Shown here piece after piece: positions 20,541 through 29,850 of a stretch of DNA of 64,000 bases. Each line of letters opens with the position of its first letter. The first letter of the stretch is position 1. The notes below the pieces were generated by a model. That model was not told the DNA's origin. It saw only the letters and a program-made list of their open reading frames with translations, and searched no databases. The translations under genes were made by a program, and so were the position numbers. Source of the DNA: Pandoraea nosoerga (GTDB lineage Bacteria; Pseudomonadota; Gammaproteobacteria; Burkholderiales; Burkholderiaceae); assembly GCF_902459585.1 (NCBI RefSeq), contig NZ_CABPSC010000002.1:186001-250000 (forward strand). The letters are read 5' to 3'.

Positions 20541-21191
20541 TTAGCCCTGCGTGTCCGGCGGCGTGAAGAACACCATCTCGACCTGCTTGAGCAGCGCGGG
20601 CCCGAAGGCCTCACCGCCGACTTCCGGCGCGATCAGCTGCATCAGCACGGGCGAGCCGGGCGGCGGATGCAGCGCGTGCGCGAGCACGCAAAAGTACATT
20701 GCCGGGTGCTCCGCGCGAATCACCCCGGCCGCCATGCCTTCGACGATGAGTTTCTCCATGCAGTGGTAGACGGGTTCGAGCAAGTGGCGGTACAGCACCG
20801 CGCCGCGCTCGCCCGTCTCCGACGCGTGCAGGGAAATGAAGCGCTTGTGCTCGGGATGCTGCATCGCGTGGGCGGCCATCAGCGCAATGGCCTCGCGCAG
20901 CCGGTCCCGGACCGGCCGCGTCGTGTCGTCGGCAATGGCTTTCAGGTGAGCCACGGGGGCCGCGAGCGCGGCCTCGAGCGTATCCACACAGGCGCGCCAG
21001 AGCTGCTCCTTCGAGCCGAAATGCACGCGCACGAGGCTGGCGTCGACTTTGGCGGCGGCGGCAATGCCGCGCAGGTTCGCGCCGTCATAACCGAGATGCG
21101 AGAAAGCGTCGATGGCCGCGCCGAGCAGGGCGGCGCGGCCATCGGGCAGATGTTTGGGGCGTCTGCCCCGTGTCGTGGAGGTGGCGGTCAT
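20541..21191 (-). CDS. TetR family regulator of the efflux operon
   Basis: A 216-residue TetR protein. The N-terminal HTH covers about residues 15-60 (AAIDAFSHLGYDGANLRGIA, then VDASLVRVHFGSKEQLW). The C-terminal domain resembles the CerR/AefR type. Its ATG overlaps the TGA of the outer-membrane channel gene by four bases (ATGA), so it is the last gene of the adaptor-pump-channel operon. This is unusual, because efflux TetR genes are more often divergent. It probably represses its own operon; the sensed ligand is unknown. Confidence 0.88.
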   Translation of the reverse strand: MTATSTTRGRRPKHLPDGRAALLGAAIDAFSHLGYDGANLRGIAAAAKVDASLVRVHFGSKEQLWRACVDTLEAALAAPVAHLKAIADDTTRPVRDRLREAIALMAAHAMQHPEHKRFISLHASETGERGAVLYRHLLEPVYHCMEKLIVEGMAAGVIRAEHPAMYFCVLAHALHPPPGSPVLMQLIAPEVGGEAFGPALLKQVEMVFFTPPDTQG

Positions 21192-22750
21192 CGTGTCGCA
21201 ACGTCTTGCGGCGGGGGCGGCCGTTCGCCGGCCGGTGCGGTCGCTGCCGCCCCGGCGGCCGGCGTCGCCGCATCGGCGAGCGGCTCGGGCGGCACCCCCA
21301 TCGCGTAAAACAGGAGCGCAGTATCCGACAAACGGGCGCCGGTTGCACGCACCGTCGTCAGATAGGCGTTCCAGTACTGCTGCTCGCGCCCGCGCGCGGC
21401 CGACACCGGCAGCGCTCCCAGGCGCACGCGCGCCGCCGTGTCGCGGTAGATCTGCTCGGCCGCGGCGCTGGCGTTGTCGGCGTGCAGCAGCGACGTGTTG
21501 TCCGCCTCCAGCGATGCGAGCGTGTCGGCCACGTTCCTGAACGCGGTGAGCACCGTCTGCCTGTATTGCTCGACGGCCGCTTCGTAGGACGCCTGCGCCG
21601 CGCGCCGCTGGGCGAGCAGCGCGCCGCCATGGAAGATCGGCTGCGAGATCGACGCGGCCACGCTCCACAACGACCCGGCGTTGGACATCACGGTCGCCCA
21701 CTTGAAGCCGCCTTTGCCCATCGACGCGCTGAGCGACAGGCTCGGGAACATCTGTGCCGTGGCCACGCCTACTTCGGCCGATGCCGCCTTGAGCGCCATC
21801 TCCGCGGCCTGAATGTCCGGGCGCGACTGGAGCAGCGTCGACGGCACCGAGACCGGCACCTTCTCCGGCACCTTCAATTCGCCCAGCGCGATATCGTCGG
21901 GCGCCTGATCGGGCGTGCGGCCGAGCAGCACGGCCAGCGCATGGCGCGTGGACTGCCACTGGGCGCGCAAGCCCGGCAGCGACGCACTGAGCGATTCGGC
22001 GTTCTGCGCGGCGGCGAGGGCGTCGGCGCGCGAGACCGCGCCGAGGGCTTCGCGCCGCGCCATGTCGTTCGCGTCGGCTTGCGCGAGTTCGGCCAGACGC
22101 TCCGTCGCCTTGACCTGAGCGCCGAGCACCGAGGCGCCGATCGCGCCCGAGACGATGTTGGCCGCGAGCGCCTGGCGCGCCGACTCGAGCTGGAACGCCT
22201 GCTGGTCGACCTGCGCGGCAAGCGACGCGTTTGCGAAGCGTGAAGCGCCGAAGAAGTCGAACGTATAGCGCGCCTGGATCTGTCCCACGAACATGTTGTA
22301 CAGCGCGGTCGGCGGCCCGAGCGTCGGAATGCCCAGCGCCCGTTCGCGCGCCGCCTCCCCGCCGAGGTCGACGGAAGGCAGCAGCGACGAGCCCACCTGC
22401 GCCTTGAGCTGCTCGCGCGCCGCCTGCAGCGCATGGTCGGCCGCCGCGAGATTGGGGCTGTTGCGCAGACCTTCGTCGACCAGCGCGTCGAGCTTGTCCG
22501 AGCGATAGGCGCGCCACCACGCCTTGACGGGCGGCGCGCCCACTTCGAACCGTTGCGACGTGCCCTGCGCCGACACCGTGCGTTCCGGCAGCGCCTGCGT
22601 GCCGTAGTGGGCGGGCGAGGGCATGGCGGGCGGCTTGTCGCCGGGCGTGAACGAGCAGGCGGCCAGCCACAGTGACACGAGCGGCAGGGTCAGCAATCGC
22701 GGCGCAGCGCATCGACGCGGCGCAGGAGGGGGCAGGGGGCGCGGACTCAT
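21188..22750 (-). CDS. RND efflux outer-membrane channel lipoprotein (OprM/NodT family)
   Basis: A 520-residue outer-membrane factor. The N-terminal signal ends in the lipobox LAAC at about residue 30, so it is a lipoprotein. The two OEP repeats follow, with WWRAYRSDKLDALVDEGLRN and a second-half motif SRPDIQAAEMALKAASAEVG that is typical of OprM. A Pro/Ala-rich tail of about 25 residues ends the protein. The start overlaps the pump gene stop (ATGA) and the stop overlaps the TetR start in the same way. Confidence 0.92.
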   Translation of the reverse strand: MSPRPLPPPAPRRCAAPRLLTLPLVSLWLAACSFTPGDKPPAMPSPAHYGTQALPERTVSAQGTSQRFEVGAPPVKAWWRAYRSDKLDALVDEGLRNSPNLAAADHALQAAREQLKAQVGSSLLPSVDLGGEAARERALGIPTLGPPTALYNMFVGQIQARYTFDFFGASRFANASLAAQVDQQAFQLESARQALAANIVSGAIGASVLGAQVKATERLAELAQADANDMARREALGAVSRADALAAAQNAESLSASLPGLRAQWQSTRHALAVLLGRTPDQAPDDIALGELKVPEKVPVSVPSTLLQSRPDIQAAEMALKAASAEVGVATAQMFPSLSLSASMGKGGFKWATVMSNAGSLWSVAASISQPIFHGGALLAQRRAAQASYEAAVEQYRQTVLTAFRNVADTLASLEADNTSLLHADNASAAAEQIYRDTAARVRLGALPVSAARGREQQYWNAYLTTVRATGARLSDTALLFYAMGVPPEPLADAATPAAGAAATAPAGERPPPPQDVATR

Positions 22751-25700
22751 GAGCGGTCTCCTTGCGAGCTGCCGGACGCCGCGGCGGCGGTGGCAGGGGG
22801 CGCGTGCGACGCGCGTTCGTGGTGGCGCACGCGAAATGCCGCCGCATACAACGCAGGCAGGAAGAATACGGTGAGGACGGTCGCGCTGGTGATGCCGCCC
22901 ATGAGGGCGGTTGCCATCGGACCGAAGAAGTTGCTGCGCAGCAGCGGGATGAGCGCCAGCACGGCCGCCGCGGCGGTGAGCGTGATCGGCCGGAAGCGTC
23001 GCACCGTGGCGCTTACGATCGCGTCGAAGCGCGGGTGCCCGGACGCGATGTCCTGTTCGATCTGGTCGACCAGGATCACCGAGTTGCGCATGATGATGCC
23101 GAACATGGCGATCACGCCGAGCATCGCCACGAAGCCGAACGGCTTGCCGAAGAGCAGCAGGGTGGCGACCACCCCGATCATGCCCAGCGGCGCGGTCAGC
23201 ACCACCAGCATCGTGCGCGCGAAGCTTTGCAACTGGATCATAAGCAGCGTGAGCACGGCGATGATCATGATCGGCATCTGCGCATTGATCGAGGACTGGC
23301 CCTTCGCCGATTCCTCGACCGAGCCACCGATCTCGATGCGATAGCCCACGGGCAGCGCCTTGCGAATGTCGGCGAGCTGCTTGTAGACCGCCTCGGTCAC
23401 GTCGATGCCTTGCTTGCCGGCGCGCACGTCCGAGCGCACCGTAATGGTGGGCTGGCGGTCGCGCTCCCAGATCACGCCATGTTCGAGCGTGTCGACGACC
23501 TGCCCCAGCGTGGCGAGCGGCACCGGGCCGTTGGGTGTGGGCATGGCGAGCGTGGCGATTTTCGCCGGGTCCACGCGCTCGGCCCTGGGCGCGCGCAGCG
23601 TGATCGAAATCAGCTTGTCGCGCTCGCGATACTGACTGATGTCGTAGCCGGTGAGTGTCATGGCGATGAAGTTCGAGATGTCGGCGGAGCTCACGCCGAG
23701 CGCGCGCGCCTTCTGCTGGTCGACTTCGAAGCGCACAGAGCGTTGCGACGGTTCGTCCCAGTCGAACTGAACGTCGACCGTGTCGCCGTTGCGGCGCATC
23801 ACCTCGGCGACCTGTTCGGAGATTCTGCGCACCGTGCCGATGTCGTCGCCGCTCACACGGAACTGCACCGGAAATCCCACCGGCGGGCCGTTTTCGAGCC
23901 GCGACAGACGCGTGCGCACACCCGGCATCGCTTCACGCAGCTTCGGTTCGAGCCATTGAGCGAGCGCTTCGCGTTCTTCCACCGATTTCGCGGTGATGAC
24001 GAGCTGCGCGAAGTTCGGCGTGGGCAGCTGCTGGTCGAGCGGCAGGTAGAAGCGCGGCGCGCCGGTGCCGACGAAGCTCACCGTGTGATCGATTTCCTTG
24101 CGGCCTTCGAGAATTTTCTCCAGCCGCTGCGTCTCGCGCAGGGTCGCCTGGTACGACGCGCCTTCCTGGAGCCGCAGGTCGACCATCAGCTCCGGACGAT
24201 CCGAGCTGGGGAAGAACTGCTGCGGCACGAGCGAGAAGCCCGCCATCGAGATCAGGAACAGCACCACAGTGATCGCGAGCACCACGAACTTGCGTTCGAT
24301 GCACCATGTCAGCCAGCCGCGCAGGCGATTGTAGAAGCGCGTGTCGTAGACCTCGTGCTCGTGGTCGTCGCCGTGATGGGCCTCGCGCGCTCGCTCGGGC
24401 AGCAGCTTGTAGCCGAGCAGCGGAATGAGCACCACCGCCGCGAGCCACGACGCGAGCAACGCGATCGCCGAGACCTCGAAGATCGAGCGCGTGTATTCGC
24501 CGGTGCTCGACTTGGCGAGCGCGATCGGCAAAAAGCCCGAGACGGTCACGAGCGTGCCGGTGAGCATCGGGAAAGCGGTGCTCGTATACGCAAAGGCGGC
24601 AGCACGCCTGCGCTCCCACCCCTGCGCGAGCTTCACGGCCATCATCTCGACGGCGATGATCGCGTCGTCCACCAGCAGGCCGAGCGCGAGAATCAGTGTG
24701 CCGAGCGAGACCTTGTGCAGCCCGATGTCGAAGAGGTACATGAACAGCGAGGTGACGGCGAGCACGACCGGAATCGAAATCACCACCACCATGCCTGTGC
24801 GAAAGCCCAGCGAGACCAGGCTCACGACCAGCACGATCGCCACGGCCTCGGCCACCGCTTCGAGGAAGTCGTCCACCGAGTGCGAGACCGACTGCGACAT
24901 GCTCGCCACTTCCGTGAGCTTGAGCCCCGCGGGCAGCTGCGCGCGCAGCTCGCCCATCGTGTCGGCAAGCGCGCGGCCGAGGTGGACGACATCCTGACCC
25001 TTTTGCATCGTGATGCCGATGCCGAGCACGGGCTTGCCGCCGAAGCGCATTTCCGAGATCGGCGGGTCGACGTAGCCGCGCTTGATGGTCGCGATGTCGC
25101 CCAGGCGGAACGTGCGGTTGTTCACGCGGATGAGCGTGTCGGCAAGCTCGGCAACGTTGCGGAACTCGCCGCTCGGGCGCACGACCACGCGATCGTTCGG
25201 CCCCTCGATGGTGCCCGCCGGCGACACCGCGTTCTGGTCATTGACGGCCTGCGCGATCTGATTCGGCGAGATGCCCAGGCGCGTGAGCTGCGTGTTGCTG
25301 ATTTCGACGTAGACGCGCTGGTCCTGGTCGCCGAAGTAGTCGACTTTCGCCACGCCGGGCACGCGCAGGAGCACCGTGCGCAGCGAATCGGCATAGTCGC
25401 GCAGCTGCGCAGGACCGAAACCGTCGCCTTCGAGCGTGAAGATGTGCGTGTAGACGTCGCCGAACTCGTCATTGAAGAACGGCCCCTGCACGCCGGGCGG
25501 CAAGGTGTAGGCAATGTCGCCGACCTTCTTGCGCACCTGATACCACTCCTCGGCGACTTCGCTCGCCGGCGCGGAGTCCTTCATCGCGAAGAACAGGAGC
25601 GACTCGCCGGGGCGCGAATAACTGCGCTGAAAGTCGATCGAGGGCATCTCCTGGAGCTTGCGCGCGATGCGGTCGGTCACCTGGTCCTGCACCTGCTTTG

Positions 25701-25965
25701 CCGTGGCGCCCGGCCAGAATGTGCGGATCACCATCACGCGGAACGTGAAGGGCGGGTCTTCCGATTGCGCGAGACGCGAGTAGGCGAGGATGCCGAAGAT
25801 CGTCGCCATGGCGATGAGGAACACGACGAGCGAGCGATGGCGCAGCGCCCACGCGGAGAGGTTGAAGCGCCCCTCCTCGTGGCGGTAGTCCTGCGGTTCG
25901 GCCGGCGTTGGCGTTGGCGGTGCGGGGGGCGGGGGTACGGGCGGCTTCCCGTCGAGCGTGCTCAT
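22747..25965 (-). CDS. RND efflux pump, inner-membrane permease
   Basis: A 1072-residue RND transporter. After a Pro-rich 30-residue head comes the first helix, LVVFLIAMATIFGILAY. The proton-relay pair is Asp433-Asp434 in LGLLVDDAIIAVEMM (helix 4). Other features are the DPPFTFRVMVIRTFWPGATA porter entry segment and the helix 10-12 block containing FGIIMRNSVILVDQI. The sequence is closest in style to the MexK/TriC group of HAE pumps rather than to MexB. The ends overlap the adaptor and channel genes by four bases each. Drug or toxic-compound export is expected; the substrate is unknown. Confidence 0.93.
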   Translation of the reverse strand: MSTLDGKPPVPPPPAPPTPTPAEPQDYRHEEGRFNLSAWALRHRSLVVFLIAMATIFGILAYSRLAQSEDPPFTFRVMVIRTFWPGATAKQVQDQVTDRIARKLQEMPSIDFQRSYSRPGESLLFFAMKDSAPASEVAEEWYQVRKKVGDIAYTLPPGVQGPFFNDEFGDVYTHIFTLEGDGFGPAQLRDYADSLRTVLLRVPGVAKVDYFGDQDQRVYVEISNTQLTRLGISPNQIAQAVNDQNAVSPAGTIEGPNDRVVVRPSGEFRNVAELADTLIRVNNRTFRLGDIATIKRGYVDPPISEMRFGGKPVLGIGITMQKGQDVVHLGRALADTMGELRAQLPAGLKLTEVASMSQSVSHSVDDFLEAVAEAVAIVLVVSLVSLGFRTGMVVVISIPVVLAVTSLFMYLFDIGLHKVSLGTLILALGLLVDDAIIAVEMMAVKLAQGWERRRAAAFAYTSTAFPMLTGTLVTVSGFLPIALAKSSTGEYTRSIFEVSAIALLASWLAAVVLIPLLGYKLLPERAREAHHGDDHEHEVYDTRFYNRLRGWLTWCIERKFVVLAITVVLFLISMAGFSLVPQQFFPSSDRPELMVDLRLQEGASYQATLRETQRLEKILEGRKEIDHTVSFVGTGAPRFYLPLDQQLPTPNFAQLVITAKSVEEREALAQWLEPKLREAMPGVRTRLSRLENGPPVGFPVQFRVSGDDIGTVRRISEQVAEVMRRNGDTVDVQFDWDEPSQRSVRFEVDQQKARALGVSSADISNFIAMTLTGYDISQYRERDKLISITLRAPRAERVDPAKIATLAMPTPNGPVPLATLGQVVDTLEHGVIWERDRQPTITVRSDVRAGKQGIDVTEAVYKQLADIRKALPVGYRIEIGGSVEESAKGQSSINAQMPIMIIAVLTLLMIQLQSFARTMLVVLTAPLGMIGVVATLLLFGKPFGFVAMLGVIAMFGIIMRNSVILVDQIEQDIASGHPRFDAIVSATVRRFRPITLTAAAAVLALIPLLRSNFFGPMATALMGGITSATVLTVFFLPALYAAAFRVRHHERASHAPPATAAAASGSSQGDRS

Positions 25966-27236
25966 GACGCAAAGTCCTCGGGATGCAGCGGCGCGACGAC
26001 GCGCACCTTTTCACCGGCGGTGACCGTATGAACGCCTTGCCAGACCACGCGCTCGCCCGGCTGGACGCCGCCGGCGACGGTGACCGTGCGCTCGCCATAA
26101 CGCGCGATTCTCACGCGGCGCAGCACGAGGGTGTCGTCCGCCTTGACGATCCATACGGCTGGCTGATTGCCATCGTGAAAGAGTGCGGTCGAGGGCAGCG
26201 TGATCGGTGGGCCGTCGCTCACGGCGGCGGCCGGGGGCGTGGAAGTTGCGGGCGCGGAAGATGCGGACCCGGAGGAGGCCGCCGAGGGCGCCGACGCGCT
26301 CGCCGCCGGTGCGGAGGCAGCGGGCGACACAGCGTGCATGGGCAGCAGGTTGAGCGGCTGTGCGAAGGCCACGTTCGCCGTCATGCCGAGCTTCACGTCG
26401 GGGCCGGGCGAGAGCAGCGAGAGCTTGGCGCGGTAAGTCCGGCTCAGCGGATCGGCCGCCGGGGCCACTTCGCGCACGCGCGCCTGCCACGTCTTGCCGG
26501 GCACGGCGGGCAGCGACACGGTCGCGGTCTGGCCGATGCGCAGGGCCCCGAGCGCGGCTTCGGGCACGTCGGCAACCACGTCGACGTCCCCCGTCCATGC
26601 CAGTTGGTACACCGGTTGACCGGCGCTGACGTTCTGTCCCGTATCGGCCTGCTCGGCCGTGATGACGCCGTCGCGCTCGGCCTTGAGATTGCCGTAGCTC
26701 AACTGATCCGCAGCCAATGCCGCCTGCTGGCTTGCCTGATTGCGTTGCGCGAGCGCGCTCGCGTAAGCGTTCTCGGACTGCTCGAGCTGCGCGGGCGCGA
26801 TCAGGTTCTCGCGCGCCTGCGCACGGTCGCGGGTGACCGTCTGCGTGGCGTAGTCGAGCTGATGCTGAGCCGCGTCGAGCTGCGCGCGGGCGCTCGCGGC
26901 GTTTTTCGACAAGTCCGCCGGATCGAGGCGCGCCACGATCTGGCCGGCCTTGACGGCATCGCCCAGGCGCACGGAGCGCTCGATGATCTTGCCGGCGACG
27001 CGAAACGACAGCGGCGTGGAATAGCGCGCTTCGATCTGCGCGGGCAGCGACGCAATGGGCGTTTGCTCGGCGGCCTTCGCTGCCACGGCGACGACCGGTC
27101 GCGGCGGCGGTTCGGGCGGCGCCTTGCGCGAGCACGCGGCAAGCAAAACGAGAACGGCGGCGGCAAGCGCCGTGGTGGCGACCGTCAGCGCGGGGCGACG
27201 GTGGTGTGGGGCAGTATCGGGCAGAGAAGGCATCAT
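25962..27236 (-). CDS. RND efflux periplasmic adaptor (membrane fusion protein)
   Basis: A 424-residue lipoprotein adaptor. The signal ends VLLAACSRK (lipobox), then come the barrel-sandwich half FRVAGKIIERSVRLGDAVKAG, an alpha-hairpin (ASARAQLDAAQHQLDYATQ), the second lipoyl half and the beta-barrel. A run of about 45 Ala/Ser/Pro residues (near residues 300-345) is inserted before the membrane-proximal domain. This is longer than usual and probably a flexible linker. The start was set at the first of two adjacent ATGs. It is the first gene of the operon, downstream of a predicted promoter at 27368-27396. Confidence 0.9.
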   Translation of the reverse strand: MMPSLPDTAPHHRRPALTVATTALAAAVLVLLAACSRKAPPEPPPRPVVAVAAKAAEQTPIASLPAQIEARYSTPLSFRVAGKIIERSVRLGDAVKAGQIVARLDPADLSKNAASARAQLDAAQHQLDYATQTVTRDRAQARENLIAPAQLEQSENAYASALAQRNQASQQAALAADQLSYGNLKAERDGVITAEQADTGQNVSAGQPVYQLAWTGDVDVVADVPEAALGALRIGQTATVSLPAVPGKTWQARVREVAPAADPLSRTYRAKLSLLSPGPDVKLGMTANVAFAQPLNLLPMHAVSPAASAPAASASAPSAASSGSASSAPATSTPPAAAVSDGPPITLPSTALFHDGNQPAVWIVKADDTLVLRRVRIARYGERTVTVAGGVQPGERVVWQGVHTVTAGEKVRVVAPLHPEDFAS

Positions 27237-27367
27237 GCGCTCATGACTCACCAGGTGAGAAGTCCGGGAAGAAGACCCCCGCGTTCGCGCCCGCCGGCCT
27301 TCGCCGCGAGACGGCGAGACGGCGAGACCAGCGCTACCGGCGCGATCCGGAAAAAAATCTACGGGCG

Positions 27368-27396
27368 ATGATATATGGATTGGCCACACGCCGCAA
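27368..27396 (-). promoter_or_regulatory. Predicted sigma70 promoter of the efflux operon
   Basis: On the minus strand TTGCGG (27391-27396) is followed after 17 bp by TATCAT (27368-27373). The site lies 130 bp upstream of the adaptor start. It is a prediction from hexamer match and spacing only. Confidence 0.45.
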
Positions 27397-27574
27397 CGGT
27401 CGCGCGGCGGATTTTGTCGCGTTATTGCCTCGACCTGTGACTATCGATAGGGGCGTGTCATTGGATTGTTTTTGACGGAGGCCGGAAGGCCAACCGGCAA
27501 ATTATTTTGGAGTACGATCCCAAGCACACACCAACACACTCAGCACCTCCCCACACGTCCACGCTGGCGCGCCG

Positions 27575-27590
27575 CGATTGCATGCAATCG
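27575..27590. promoter_or_regulatory. Perfect 16-bp palindrome upstream of phaB
   Basis: CGATTGCATGCAATCG reads the same on both strands. A perfect palindrome of this size between divergent operons is likely an operator. It could serve the phaB side (192 bp upstream) or the efflux side. Confidence 0.5.
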
Positions 27591-27727
27591 GACAATCTGC
27601 AACGGAATGCGCGCCGGGCACCAGGCCGACGGCCGTCCTCATCGGCGCGTCGTCGAACGCCTGGGAAAAATTATCACGGCGCGGAACGTTCTCGCGCCGC
27701 ACGAGTCGCATTGCGGCCCCCCGAACG

Positions 27728-27761
27728 TTCAACGATCGACATTCAACGATCGACGATCGAC
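27728..27761. repeat. Direct repeat just upstream of phaB
   Basis: TTCAACGATCGAC occurs at 27728-27740 and 27742-27754, then GATCGAC again to 27761, ending about 20 bases before the phaB start codon. It may bind a regulator or be simple slippage. Confidence 0.6.
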
Positions 27762-27782
27762 GTTAACCGGAGATGGAAAGCC

Positions 27783-28526
27783 ATGACAACGCGAATTGCA
27801 TTGGTGACTGGAGGCATGGGGGGACTGGGCGAGGCGATCAGCCTGCGGCTCTCGGATGCCGGATATCGCGTAGCGGTCACGTGTTCCCCTCGAAACGAGG
27901 ATTGCGAGGGCTGGGTTGCGCGCATGCGCGAGACCGGCCGCGACTTCGACGCCTATCGCGTCGACGTGGCCGATTTCGTCTCCTGCGCGGCCTGCGCGAA
28001 AGCGGTCGAGTCCGACACCGGACCGGTCGACGTTCTCGTGAACAACGCGGGCATCACGCGCGACGCCACGATGCGCAAGATGTCCCCCGAAGACTGGCAG
28101 TCGGTATTGCGCACCGATCTGGACAGCGTGTTCAACATGACGCGTCCGATCTTTGGCGGCATGGTCTCCCGCGGCTGGGGCCGCATCATCAATATCGCAT
28201 CCGTGAACGGCAGCCGCGGCGCCTTCGGCCAGGCGAACTACGCCGCGGCCAAGGCCGGCATGCATGGTTTCACCAAGGCACTGGCGCTGGAGGTGGCCAA
28301 GTCCGGTGTGACGGTCAATACCGTCTCGCCAGGCTATCTCGCCACGAAGATGGTCACTGCCGTGCCGCGGGAAGTGCTCGAATCACGCATTCTTCCGCAG
28401 ATTCCGGTCGGCCGGCTCGGACGCCCCGACGAAGTCGCCGCGCTCGTGGCGTTCCTCGCGTCCGACGACGCCGGTTTCATCACCGGCAGCAACCTTGCCA
28501 TCAACGGCGGCATGCATATGGAGTGA
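27783..28526 (+). CDS. phaB: Acetoacetyl-CoA reductase
   Basis: A 247-residue short-chain dehydrogenase that reduces acetoacetyl-CoA to (R)-3-hydroxybutyryl-CoA with NADPH for polyhydroxybutyrate synthesis. The cofactor motif is ALVTGGMGGLGEAI. The catalytic Ser, Tyr and Lys lie in IINIASVNGSRGAFGQANY and AAAKAGMHGF. The C-terminal FITGSNLAINGGMHME is typical of PhaB. No phaA or phaC is present here, so this may be a second reductase. The phasin-like gene follows by 41 bp, which supports the PHB assignment. Confidence 0.88.
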   Translation: MTTRIALVTGGMGGLGEAISLRLSDAGYRVAVTCSPRNEDCEGWVARMRETGRDFDAYRVDVADFVSCAACAKAVESDTGPVDVLVNNAGITRDATMRKMSPEDWQSVLRTDLDSVFNMTRPIFGGMVSRGWGRIINIASVNGSRGAFGQANYAAAKAGMHGFTKALALEVAKSGVTVNTVSPGYLATKMVTAVPREVLESRILPQIPVGRLGRPDEVAALVAFLASDDAGFITGSNLAINGGMHME

Positions 28527-28567
28527 CGCGCGTGGCGCGCGACACTCATCTACCTAGGAGAGTGACG

Positions 28568-29158
28568 ATGTCAAAGGAAACGAATCCGGCGTTGGCGCTG
28601 GCGAAGCTGGGCACTGCAAGTGCGCTGGGCGCCTACGGCATTTTTCTCGAAGCCGCGCAGCGTGCGCACCAATTGCAGGCACGGCGCGACAGTGAACTGC
28701 TCAAGACGCAAGCCGAAGCGAGTCAATCGTTCGACGACGCCAGGGATTTCAACGCGCTGCTCACCGCGCAGTTGCAATTGCTCAATGGACAGCTCGCGCA
28801 GCACAACGAGTTCTGGCGTGAATGGTTCGCCGCATGCGCCGACAACCAGCTGCAGTGGGCCGAGCACTGCCGCAAGATGGGCGAAGACGTTCAGCACGGC
28901 ATGGCCAGTGCGATGACGCTGCCCGATCTGCTTGGGGCGGGAACGAGCGCGGGCGAGGCGGCGAGGGCGGTCGAAGCGCCGCTGCAAAAGTGGTTCCAGG
29001 CGTTCAACGACGCGACGCAAAGCACGATGGACGTGTGGCGCCGCATGTCGGCCGAAGCAGCACAGGCGACGCAAGCGGCGGCCTCGCCGCAGTCGCCGCT
29101 CAACGGTCGCGTGCCACCCAGGCGCGGCGGTGCGCAGGCTCAGCGTTCGAGCGCGTAA
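28568..29158 (+). CDS. Phasin-like polyhydroxyalkanoate granule protein
   Basis: A 196-residue helical, Ala/Gln-rich protein preceded by AGGAG. Central heptad-like segments (LLTAQLQLLNGQLAQHNEFW, then a Trp-rich stretch) fit the phasin/PHA-granule family that coats PHB granules. The last 40 residues are Ala/Pro/Gln-rich. It follows phaB on the same strand. Its 3' end overlaps the PAP2 gene by 19 bp on the opposite strand, so the two transcripts collide there. Confidence 0.75.
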   Translation: MSKETNPALALAKLGTASALGAYGIFLEAAQRAHQLQARRDSELLKTQAEASQSFDDARDFNALLTAQLQLLNGQLAQHNEFWREWFAACADNQLQWAEHCRKMGEDVQHGMASAMTLPDLLGAGTSAGEAARAVEAPLQKWFQAFNDATQSTMDVWRRMSAEAAQATQAAASPQSPLNGRVPPRRGGAQAQRSSA

Positions 29159-29850
29159 GCCCCGGGCGCTGTCGCCGGCGCAGTGACGGGCGAGGCTGCC
29201 GGGGTGGGCGATGTGGACGGCACGGGCGCCACCGGCTTGCGTGCGTGCCAACTGGCGCGGCGGAACGGCTGATCACGTCCGGAGAGTTTCAGCGCGATGT
29301 GGGTGATCCAGCGCTGCGTCGGCACGCGCTCGCCATGCAGCCACATCACGAGCACGAAGAGGCTGGCCGCCATGGGCAGCGCCTTGAGATGCGGCGCGTC
29401 GTCGCGACGGCTGAACCAGGCGAAAGCGCCGCATACGGCGAAACCGACCACCCAGCCGGCTACCGTCTCCGAGATCGAGTGCGCCGAGAGCGCGACCCGC
29501 GATACGCCCACCGCCACGCTGCCGGCCATCGCCGCGGCCATGCCGAGCACGCGCCAGGGCCACGCCACGCGCCGCAGCAGCAGCCACGCCATCGTCGGGT
29601 AAACCGTCGCCGCAAGCATCGTATGACCGCTCACGCCCGTGAAGTCGAGTTCGCGCACGCCCATGCCCCAGCCAAGGAACATGACCTTGGAGACCGCCAC
29701 GAGGAGCGCGCCCGCGGCGAACATCATGCCCCACGTGACGGCCATGCGCCACGCGCGCGCCGAGAGAAGCCAGAGGGTGAGCGCCGCGGCCGCCGGCACG
29801 GTCACGGCGGCGCTGCCGAAATTGGTGATGGTGATCCAGGAGTTAGACAT
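29140..29850 (-). CDS. PAP2-family membrane phosphatase
   Basis: A 236-residue integral membrane protein. The PAP2 phosphatase motifs are present in order: a Lys in helix 2 (VAVSKVMFLGWG), the SGHT motif in FTGVSGHTMLAA, and SRVALSAHSISETVAGW, which contains the R-x6-H-x3-D/E variant. Such enzymes dephosphorylate phosphatidic acid or undecaprenyl pyrophosphate on the periplasmic face. The C-terminal 40 residues form a Pro/Ala/Thr-rich tail. It stands alone and converges on the phasin gene. Confidence 0.82.
   Translation of the reverse strand: MSNSWITITNFGSAAVTVPAAAALTLWLLSARAWRMAVTWGMMFAAGALLVAVSKVMFLGWGMGVRELDFTGVSGHTMLAATVYPTMAWLLLRRVAWPWRVLGMAAAMAGSVAVGVSRVALSAHSISETVAGWVVGFAVCGAFAWFSRRDDAPHLKALPMAASLFVLVMWLHGERVPTQRWITHIALKLSGRDQPFRRASWHARKPVAPVPSTSPTPAASPVTAPATAPGAYALER

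Larger units (their letters stand above)
27237..27782. other. Divergent regulatory region between the efflux operon and phaB
   Basis: No gene is seen in this 546-bp gap. It contains a predicted leftward promoter (27368-27396), a perfect 16-bp palindrome (27575-27590) and direct repeats just before phaB (27728-27761). Much of the middle is AT-richer than the coding neighbours. Confidence 0.6.

Noticed and set aside
22762-26031. An ORF of more than 1000 codons on the plus strand, antisense to the RND pump
   Set aside because: It is His/Arg/Asp-rich with no domain, while the opposite strand encodes a complete pump. High third-position GC removes antisense stop codons, so this is an artefact.
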